Source: a virus
Length of the DNA stretch: 29,399 bases
Virus record (IMG/VR): IMGVR_UViG_3300001352_000015
Span: 23,795 to 53,193 of that record
Reading direction: 5' to 3' (one strand)
The notes below the pieces were generated by a model. The model had not been told where the DNA came from. It did no database searches and saw only the letters and a list, made by a program, of their open reading frames with translations. Position numbers and translations under genes: made by a program. Below, piece by piece: positions 17,450 to 24,322 of the stretch; the first letter of the stretch is position 1, and every line of letters begins with the position of its first letter.

Positions 17450-18461
17450 TATACTTTTCTGTACCAGGAAAACCTCCAAATCTCAAACCTTCATAAGTTT
17501 GATCAGCCCTATTGTAAGGAATAAGGTCTAGCTTAGATCTACCAAACCTCTTCGAGCAAGATTCCAGCGTTTTAGAGCATTCATCTTTCAACCAGTACCT
17601 AGAGTCTAGATAAGGGTGATGCATAGACACATCCTTATGCTGTTTGTTACAAACAAAAACTTGAGGAACCCTTTTTTGGGGGTTTTTGTAAACTTTGCCT
17701 TCAATCATTACAACATCTCCGACTTCATATTCAGATTTATTTCGATCCCATTCAGCAATACTAGAATTCTTATCGGGATCTATATCGTTGTACAATACCC
17801 TCCCCTCTTGAGTCTCAATAGGTAAGCCCTTATAACCGCATCCAATAGAGCAACGATAGGTCCAGTTACAATAATCAGCCATCACGATCCTTGCAGGAAC
17901 CCAAGACCCTTCAAATTCTAAAGCCGAGACAAGCTCAAATTGGATAACTTGTTTGTTTTCTGAAACTTTTTTATTTATAAAGTAAACATCGTCCAAGAGG
18001 TGGGAATTTGGATCCGCCGCGCCAAAAGGATTCTTCCCTTTTTCGTTTAAATTTTTATTTTGAAAGTTTTCATCATCAAGAAATCTTGCATAAGTCCTCT
18101 TTCTTGTGACTTGGCAATTTGAGAAATCTTGATTAGAGTGAGAGATTTTAGAAAATATACCTTCTGGATTAGCCATTGAAAGCATAGGCCTTGGAAGCTT
18201 ACCGTCAGAGGAAGAATCAAAACCTTCCATCTTAATAGGTAAAGGTTGATACGATACACCTTGCCATATTACAGGATTAGAGTTGTTAATCATTGGGCAA
18301 AATCTATACTTAGCCTCAGCTCCGAAGTTGACCCCGTACAAGTCACTTAAATTCTCAAAATCTACCTGAAGATTAGAAAAATCTATCTCAAAAAAAGATA
18401 TAAGAGAGTCAGGAATTAAAGATGTTAATTGCTTATTTAAATTCGATTGGGACTTACTCAT
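17436..18461 (-). CDS. Minor tail protein L-like (Fe-S tail-tip protein)
   Basis: The 341-residue protein matches lambda L: the N-terminal part has YRFCPM...VIWQGVSYQPLPIKMEGF and GKLPRPMLSMANPEG. The C-terminal part has C198 (CNWTYR), C208 (CGYKG), C295 and C302 (CSKTLESC), the four expected ligands of the [4Fe-4S] cluster known in lambda L; C204 and C271 are extra. Between C208 and C295 lies an inserted carbohydrate-binding-like module (about residues 237-292), longer than in lambda. Starts with ATG in an ATGA overlap with the M-like gene. Role: ring of the tail tip between the M-like protein and the I/J hub. Confidence 0.9.
   Translation of the reverse strand: MSKSQSNLNKQLTSLIPDSLISFFEIDFSNLQVDFENLSDLYGVNFGAEAKYRFCPMINNSNPVIWQGVSYQPLPIKMEGFDSSSDGKLPRPMLSMANPEGIFSKISHSNQDFSNCQVTRKRTYARFLDDENFQNKNLNEKGKNPFGAADPNSHLLDDVYFINKKVSENKQVIQFELVSALEFEGSWVPARIVMADYCNWTYRCSIGCGYKGLPIETQEGRVLYNDIDPDKNSSIAEWDRNKSEYEVGDVVMIEGKVYKNPQKRVPQVFVCNKQHKDVSMHHPYLDSRYWLKDECSKTLESCSKRFGRSKLDLIPYNRADQTYEGLRFGGFPGTEKYNVQG
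17586..17753 (-). other. Carbohydrate-binding-like module inside the L-like protein
   Basis: Encodes EWDRNKSEYEVGDVVMIEG, VYKNPQ, VFVCNKQ and SRYWLKDE, a short CBM5/12-like pattern, placed exactly between the two cysteine pairs that should bind the Fe-S cluster. Confidence 0.5.
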
Positions 18462-21400
18462 AAATTTTTAATATATACACTTAATGAAGCTTCTTGAGGG
18501 CTAAATTGCTCACTGCTTTCTATAATAATCTTTGAACTATAATACGTATCTTCATTGGAAATTTCAATAGGCCCGGAAGATTCAGGCAAAGTTCTCGACT
18601 GAGAGGGACCATGATCGTTCCAGTGAATCTTACCAAATAAAGATTTACTAGTTTTATCTTTAAACTCTGGAGACCCTTCGATTATTTTAATCGCCTGCCC
18701 AACAGTAGTATTTCCATCAAAAGTCCAACCCCAATGATCATTCGTTTCTACATAGCTAGGAACCCTGTCCAACATTTTTTGAAACAAAGTACTAAGTGTA
18801 TCGCTAGTATGAATCTTTAATTTGAATTCGCGAGAAAAAGAAAGTTTTTGACTCAAAAAACTTAAATAAGAGGCAGATAGATCTGAATATTTATTAACGT
18901 ATGATTCGTAAATATCATCGCCGACCAACTTATAATATATTTGCTCGCCATCTTCGTTCACTAGGTAATTTTTTTCCTGCGAGAAACCTTCCCCATCAAA
19001 GACTATATCAATAAAACCAGAAGATCCTCCGGGAATTTCTGCTTGAGAATTGTTTTCAAAAAACTGCTCAGCAATAAAATATTCACAAAGGTAACGTTCG
19101 CCATCCTCATCTAAAACATCCCTTATTTTTCCTGTGTTATCCTGAAAAAAAGATTGCTGGCGACCATTTACTAACTTAGGAGTCCACTCGCTTTTTACTG
19201 TCCCGCTACCCTCCATTAATATAAAAAATTGCCCACCGTCTAAACCATCCTTAAATTTCTTATCAAGTTTAATTTTTGCCCCATCAAGATTAAAAGGTAA
19301 ATTCTTATCACTCGGCAAGACGTAAATAAAAGACTCTGCAGAGGTGGACTCGGGAATAAAAGGGGGCACCAAGGAGTTAGAGCCAAGAATTTCAAAATGA
19401 TCATCATTGCAAATAATTGAATGTAAAGTAACAGGTCCATCACCTATATTCTCCAACTTTAACCTATTCCTTATTCTTTGTTTATTATAACCTCCAGAAG
19501 AAAATTTATCCGAGAAAACCAGTGGAGACGAAAAACTTAACTCTCCGGGAGTATACAAAGGTGGAGAAGTATAACTGGATAAATTCGAAGAGGTTAAATT
19601 AAAAGGGAACTGCTCAAAAACAGCAGAAATGCTATGATTATTCTTAAAATTATAAACATGACTCCACTCCGAACATATAAAATTTTGAGGAGTCTCGTAT
19701 GGAGCAGGAGGAGAGAATAAGAACGGAATAGATCCGTAATGACTCTCTAAAAAATGAAGAATGGCCCAAGCCTCCTCGTCACCCCTATTATTAAAACTCA
19801 AGTTCAGCGTAAGTAAATTATCATTAATACCATCTTTATACATCTGAATATAAGAGTTATCAACAGAGATTTCCTGGAGAGAAACTGAATGGTTTACCTC
19901 AAGACCCAAAGAAGGCTTCCAAAAGAAATCTCTAGTCCAAAATTCTTTATTTATTTGTTCGTAATAACCAAACTCACGAGAATATTCGCTCGTTTCACGA
20001 ACCGGACTTCTTCCATTAACAGAAGAAGACTCATTCCAGTAATAATAATACTCATGATCTCCAGTAGAAAAAATTACATCATTAAGTTGATAATTTATAT
20101 TTTCATTATAACTGCCAGGAGGCTTTACATACATACTTTCAGACTTATTAAGTATTGAAGTATTAAAATTTCTAAAAGATAAAGAAATATCATTACTGTT
20201 TTCGAAATTCAAAGAATGGGAAAATTCATTACAGTAAAAATCTTTAGACTGATTAGATATTGAATCGTACGGATGGAAGGTTGAATCCCCGCCCCACCTA
20301 AATCCAGACACTCCCTGAGAATATTTTAAGTTTACTGAATTTTCGTGTTTTTCATGCTGCCCCTGATGATTTTCTAAAAAATGAATAATTGCATTAGCTT
20401 CTCTGTTAGTCCTATTCTTAAAACTTAAATTAAAATTGCAACTTAGAGAATTAATAGACTTCGGCTGCGTTATATAATAACCATTACCAAATTCATATTT
20501 AAAATTATCGCATTTAAAATTAGCAGAAGAGCCGTAATCGCAGTCAAAAAAGAACAAATCCTTTGCCCATTTATCAGGGCTACTGCCAGGAGTAAAGTTT
20601 ATCAAGGATAACTTTATAGGGTTAGAGGATTTCTCCTCGAAAGACACTATAGAGTCATTATCTGTTAACCCTTGAATTTGTATTTTTGAAACCTTTCCGT
20701 CTCCCAGTCTGTCAGGAACAGGAAAAGAAGGCTTAGATTGAGTAATAGTAACTCCATTGACATTATTATTTACTCCAGCAAGATCCCTTTTTATGCCGTA
20801 CCATTTTTCGTTAGAAAAATTATAAATAAACATAGAGTTATCTTGATCGCCTTTGCTCAGATATAACCAACCTTCAGGCCCAAGCTCATTAGTAAATTGA
20901 GGAACCAAGTAAAGAAAACTGTTTGATTCGAGATCACTTCCTCCGATAAGTTCTTCACTAGCATAGATCCAATGCCCCGCAGGTAAGGCCCCCTCAGGAG
21001 TATTTCTTGAAAAAAACGTCTCTCTAAAAAACCACAACTTTCTCTCTGGGGGAGATAAGCTTAAGCCCTGCGGCAAAGGTGAAAGGTACAACCAACCAAG
21101 AGCGCTAGTTCTTATCCAGTTAGTTTCTTGAGAGCGCCAGAATGAAGTTAAATTTAATTCATTATCTCCACCTCTTCCAGGAAACAAGAACCAGCTTGAT
21201 CTATACCAACCAAACCCAACAGTAGAAACATCAAGGGTTTGAAGAATAATGTCGCTATCGGGAATATTCTCAACGTTAGCTTCAACGTCTTTAATTAAAA
21301 AACTTCCATCATTACCATTAACAGAACCCTCTATTTTTAAAGTCTGACCCACTTGAAGTTCACTGCCGAGAGCTTCAGCTTCAGCAAGTTCATCTATTAT

Positions 21401-21682
21401 ATAATAAGATGGCTTGCCGTCAATTAACGGTCCGTCAGGATCAAGAGAAAATCGGTGAGAGCTCTCGAGAACCAGTCCCGCTCCGTCGGTAATATCCTCC
21501 TTTGCATAATAAAAAGAACTATCTCCAGTATTGTAAACAAAATCGAACTTTTTATAACTAGCTCCTTGTTCAAAATTACCACTATAATTCGAAATATGCC
21601 CAGCGAAAGAAGGAGGCTTAAATCCTGGATCAATATTCTCTAGTAACTGATCTATATAAAATGGAGATCCTGGGTATTTCAT
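18458..21682 (-). CDS. Minor tail protein M-like with two M-like domains and inserted surface modules
   Basis: The 1074-residue protein is far longer than lambda M (about 110 residues). Two segments fit the M family: residues about 411-504 (REANAIIHFLENHQGQ...DFYCNEFSHSLNF) and 621-695 (GDEEAWAILHFLESHYGS...NFICSEWSHVYNF...SAVFEQ). Before them are a short carbohydrate-binding-like module (21480-21580) and an aromatic module (residues about 153-297); another carbohydrate-binding-like module (19918-20122) separates the two M domains. After the second M domain is an Ig/ASH-like beta domain (about 715-825) and an unrecognised C-terminus. ATG start 2 bp after the upstream stop; ATGA junction to the L-like gene. 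Likely forms the distal tube-to-tip ring. Confidence 0.75.
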   Translation of the reverse strand: MKYPGSPFYIDQLLENIDPGFKPPSFAGHISNYSGNFEQGASYKKFDFVYNTGDSSFYYAKEDITDGAGLVLESSHRFSLDPDGPLIDGKPSYYIIDELAEAEALGSELQVGQTLKIEGSVNGNDGSFLIKDVEANVENIPDSDIILQTLDVSTVGFGWYRSSWFLFPGRGGDNELNLTSFWRSQETNWIRTSALGWLYLSPLPQGLSLSPPERKLWFFRETFFSRNTPEGALPAGHWIYASEELIGGSDLESNSFLYLVPQFTNELGPEGWLYLSKGDQDNSMFIYNFSNEKWYGIKRDLAGVNNNVNGVTITQSKPSFPVPDRLGDGKVSKIQIQGLTDNDSIVSFEEKSSNPIKLSLINFTPGSSPDKWAKDLFFFDCDYGSSANFKCDNFKYEFGNGYYITQPKSINSLSCNFNLSFKNRTNREANAIIHFLENHQGQHEKHENSVNLKYSQGVSGFRWGGDSTFHPYDSISNQSKDFYCNEFSHSLNFENSNDISLSFRNFNTSILNKSESMYVKPPGSYNENINYQLNDVIFSTGDHEYYYYWNESSSVNGRSPVRETSEYSREFGYYEQINKEFWTRDFFWKPSLGLEVNHSVSLQEISVDNSYIQMYKDGINDNLLTLNLSFNNRGDEEAWAILHFLESHYGSIPFLFSPPAPYETPQNFICSEWSHVYNFKNNHSISAVFEQFPFNLTSSNLSSYTSPPLYTPGELSFSSPLVFSDKFSSGGYNKQRIRNRLKLENIGDGPVTLHSIICNDDHFEILGSNSLVPPFIPESTSAESFIYVLPSDKNLPFNLDGAKIKLDKKFKDGLDGGQFFILMEGSGTVKSEWTPKLVNGRQQSFFQDNTGKIRDVLDEDGERYLCEYFIAEQFFENNSQAEIPGGSSGFIDIVFDGEGFSQEKNYLVNEDGEQIYYKLVGDDIYESYVNKYSDLSASYLSFLSQKLSFSREFKLKIHTSDTLSTLFQKMLDRVPSYVETNDHWGWTFDGNTTVGQAIKIIEGSPEFKDKTSKSLFGKIHWNDHGPSQSRTLPESSGPIEISNEDTYYSSKIIIESSEQFSPQEASLSVYIKNL
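19918..20122 (-). other. Carbohydrate-binding-like module between the two M-like domains
   Basis: Encodes YNENINYQLNDVIFSTGDHE, YYYYWNE and EFWTRDFFWKP: the Y..NDV...G..YY...W order with unusual aromatic density. Ligand unknown. Confidence 0.4.
20790..21225 (-). repeat. Aromatic-rich module, copy 3 (in M-like protein)
   Basis: Blocks in order: GFGWYRSSWFLF, NWIRTSALGWLYLSPL, KLWFFRE, GHWIYASEELIG, FLYLVPQ, GWLYLSKG and MFIYNFSNEKWYG. The block order matches the copy at 23265-23705 over about 145 residues. Confidence 0.65.
21480..21580 (-). other. Carbohydrate-binding-like module at the start of the M-like protein
   Basis: Encodes FEQGASYKKFDFVYNTGDSS and FYYAKEDITD. Similar strand-aromatic order to the other modules, ahead of a second beta-rich segment (PSYYIIDELAEAEALGSELQ, a C1q/CBM-like linker of unknown type). 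Confidence 0.35.
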
Positions 21683-21684
21683 AA

Positions 21685-22605
21685 TTAGCTGACTACTTCT
21701 CTGATTGATATGGAACCCATTGAGTGTTGACCCTCAGAAATGGATAAAGACTGATCAACAATTCTGCCGGAGCAATCAAACTTAGCTATCTGAGTATCCT
21801 GCAAAGAGTACAAAAAAGCAGAAGCATCAACCATTAGATCGCTATTTACGCCAGCAAGCCTTTGTTGAACTCCGTAAGAATTTAAAAAAGGAACAATTTC
21901 GTTAGAAGTTATATTCATTTTTTTTTCTATTCCTTCAACAGAAACCCTGCAAGGAAGAACTCCCGAAGCGTTAGTATTTACAGAGGTGTTTTCAGATTCT
22001 CTAACTCGATAATGCGTTTTTCTTTCCACCTTTATACTATAACTTAACTCGCTAATTTCAAATCTGCCCCCAACAACATCCTCCGCAATTGACGAACCAA
22101 TTTTTAAATCCCCAAAAGATTTCAATCCGTGAGCAAAATCAACCTCGCTCTTATTAAAGGTGTCGGCAACACCCTTATTAGTTATAGTTCCGTAAATAGC
22201 GTAAGACGCTGAAGCCTGAATAACGCCAAAAGGAACAAGCTTGAAGCTCAAAGATGTTAAAAAAGCGTTGTCAAACGAGTACCTCCCAACTTTATTTCCG
22301 TTAACAGGAAGCTCTGACATTCCACTCTTTATATCGAAGATCCTATTTATGTTATTAGGGGAGCCGTCTTTTGAAAAAGTTTCTGCAGATATATAGAAAC
22401 CTATATCCAAAGTTCCAGTTAGCGGCTGAATAGGAGAAAAGCCAACAAATTCAACTCCCGCTCCAGACAATCCCCTTTTATAATTTCCGTAAACTTTTTC
22501 AACAGCAAGAGATGGGCTCATAGACAAATTAGCAGAGTTGACCATTAAATCTTTATTACCTAAAGATATTTTACCGCTTTCAAATCTTAAAAAAGGGTCA
22601 CTCAT
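21685..22605 (-). CDS. Tail protein, shorter paralog of the upstream gene (possible tube-like or distal-tail ring)
   Basis: The 306-residue protein has no family I can name from sequence. It aligns by eye with the upstream gene product: VEKVYGNYKRGLSGAGVEFVG against VEANYGISEKPIKVAGVGFID, ASYAIYGTI against SLTVYGEL, and C-terminal GRIVDQSLSIS against NVRLVGESISS. Both therefore have two beta-rich halves, which would fit a two-domain tube-like fold, but this is inference from position between tape measure and M-like genes. It lacks the aromatic module of its paralog. The ATG overlaps the upstream stop by 8 bp (ATGAGTGA); the stop is 2 bp before the M-like gene. Confidence 0.6.
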   Translation of the reverse strand: MSDPFLRFESGKISLGNKDLMVNSANLSMSPSLAVEKVYGNYKRGLSGAGVEFVGFSPIQPLTGTLDIGFYISAETFSKDGSPNNINRIFDIKSGMSELPVNGNKVGRYSFDNAFLTSLSFKLVPFGVIQASASYAIYGTITNKGVADTFNKSEVDFAHGLKSFGDLKIGSSIAEDVVGGRFEISELSYSIKVERKTHYRVRESENTSVNTNASGVLPCRVSVEGIEKKMNITSNEIVPFLNSYGVQQRLAGVNSDLMVDASAFLYSLQDTQIAKFDCSGRIVDQSLSISEGQHSMGSISIREVVS

Positions 22606-24322
22606 AATTTAAATACCTGTAAGTGTCATAACCTTTATATGTCAAAGATATAGACATCTCCCCCTCAACAGAAGAAGAAATAGATTCTCCCACGAGCCTT
22701 ACGTTTCTTCCAAAAAAAGAATCAATTTCCAACCCTGTCTTAGAATCACTTATGATTATACTTACGTTACTCTTTGGGGCGGACTGAATTCTATCTTTTA
22801 TTTCTCTTATTTCGTAATTATTTACTATAATAGTAACATTAATGTCTGTTTCTATTGGGTACTGAGTGTCAACTTGAACAGGTTCTAGATTTTTCACTGA
22901 AGCCTTTTTCCCCAAAGCCCAATCCTCTGAAGTTCCTTTTGGGATCGCGTATATAGGTTGAAGATTTATTGCTCGACTAAAACTAAAATCACTAACAGCG
23001 TCTATATTAAAATCATCAATAATTATTGATATAGTTGATTGGTCTGGAAAGCTGATTGGTGGATGACTACTTCTTATAAGTTTATTGACATCGTAAGTAG
23101 CTAGCTCAAAAGCGTCTTTTCCCAGAGTCAAAATATCCGAGGCGGGGAGCAGAAGGTTATCCTGAACAGTTGCAGAAGGAGCTAGGCTTGGAGATAGTTG
23201 TCTTAAATTTATATCCTCTAAGCTTAACTCTTCAAGTATTAATTTGGAAGTAGAATCAACAGATAACCCCGACATTCCGAGCCACCTTGAGCCAGAATGG
23301 TCATAAAGAATAGATTTATACTCGCCCAAAGAATCTCTAAAAAATTCAACCCAAGTATTCTGCATAATATTTTGTTCTGGAGAGAATAAATAAGCTACAC
23401 CCCTCGAATTTAATAATTCCTGATCGGACCACATCCAAACCGGCGACTGAAAAGCCCCTCCACTCCCTTGCAATTCAAGAAAAACAGAAAACCACATTTG
23501 CTTGCTCGAGGAAAAATTAGACTCAGAAGTTTGAACGTAAACCCAGCCAAGAAAATTATTAAAGACCCAATAAGAACTTAAGGTATGATCGAAAACCCCG
23601 TTCACTTCCGGGCAATATGTAAGGCTATAGTTTAAAGACAAAGAGGTATTCTTCTTGGAAATAAAAAACCAATCGGAATAATACCACCCCGAGGAATAAG
23701 TGCGCAACCCTAAAGCCTCAACAAATCCGTACTGGATAAATTTAGAGTCCTCGGCTAGACCATTATAAGCCTGATCAGATACACTAAGAGTTTTATTTTT
23801 CCAAGACTCAAGCAGATTTACGTTTTGATCAATAAATTCTTCGCTAGAGCTCGTTAGGTAAACGTAATCCCCATCAAAACCTTCATTATAATTTTTTTTC
23901 AAAACAAACAACGAGCTATTCCCAGCCATCACCCCTTTTCCCAGTTCTCCATATACAGTTAAACTCGTCTCTATGGAGGGTATATCTCCCACAGAGCAAG
24001 ATATCGAATACTGATTAACCCGAGCCTTAGTAAAACCGAAACCTTTCGAGTTATTATCGTATAAAATAACTCCACTGATTTCTTGTTCGTCAAATTTATA
24101 ATTACCCAAAGAGTCCCGCTGAAGCAATGGGTCAGAACTTACCATTTCCCTCGATACCGAAAAGTTACCCTCTAGAGGCTTGTCAACTAGGGCATCAATA
24201 AAACCAACCCCTGCAACCTTAATTGGCTTTTCGGATATCCCATAATTAGCCTCCACACTCTGAACTCCCGATAAGGCAAAACCGTCAAGAATGACAACTT
24301 GTTCGTAATTCGAGTAGCTCAT
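22598..24322 (-). CDS. Tail protein, longer paralog with inserted aromatic module (possible tube-like or distal-tail ring)
   Basis: The 574-residue protein has an N-terminal half (QSVEANYGISEKPIKVAGVG, PLEGNFSVSREMVSSDPLL) of a kind found in phage structural proteins, and a C-terminal half (STISIIIDDFNIDAVSDFSF ... NVTIIVNNYEI ... GEMSISLTYKGY) that reads like a second copy of the same sort of beta domain. Residues about 206-352 are an aromatic module absent from the shorter paralog downstream. The ATG at 24322 is preferred: it shares the A of TGATG with the tape measure stop; a TTG three bases upstream is also possible. Exact role is unknown; position after the tape measure gene suggests a ring near the distal end of the tube. 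Confidence 0.6.
   Translation of the reverse strand: MSYSNYEQVVILDGFALSGVQSVEANYGISEKPIKVAGVGFIDALVDKPLEGNFSVSREMVSSDPLLQRDSLGNYKFDEQEISGVILYDNNSKGFGFTKARVNQYSISCSVGDIPSIETSLTVYGELGKGVMAGNSSLFVLKKNYNEGFDGDYVYLTSSSEEFIDQNVNLLESWKNKTLSVSDQAYNGLAEDSKFIQYGFVEALGLRTYSSGWYYSDWFFISKKNTSLSLNYSLTYCPEVNGVFDHTLSSYWVFNNFLGWVYVQTSESNFSSSKQMWFSVFLELQGSGGAFQSPVWMWSDQELLNSRGVAYLFSPEQNIMQNTWVEFFRDSLGEYKSILYDHSGSRWLGMSGLSVDSTSKLILEELSLEDINLRQLSPSLAPSATVQDNLLLPASDILTLGKDAFELATYDVNKLIRSSHPPISFPDQSTISIIIDDFNIDAVSDFSFSRAINLQPIYAIPKGTSEDWALGKKASVKNLEPVQVDTQYPIETDINVTIIVNNYEIREIKDRIQSAPKSNVSIIISDSKTGLEIDSFFGRNVRLVGESISSSVEGEMSISLTYKGYDTYRYLNYE
23265..23705 (-). repeat. Aromatic-rich module, copy 4 (in longer tube-like paralog)
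   Basis: Blocks in order: SSGWYYSDWFFIS, YWVFNNFLGWVYVQTS, MWFSVF, PVWMWSDQELLN, AYLFSPE, TWVEFFR and ILYDHSGSRWLGM. Clean alignment with the copy at 20790-21225. The paralogous gene next door lacks the block, so this is an insertion. Confidence 0.65.

Noticed and set aside
17449-17479. TTG start at 17479 for the K-like gene
   Set aside because: It would extend the overlap with the L-like gene to 44 bp; the ATG at 17449 fits the MPN domain length and the compact junctions seen elsewhere.
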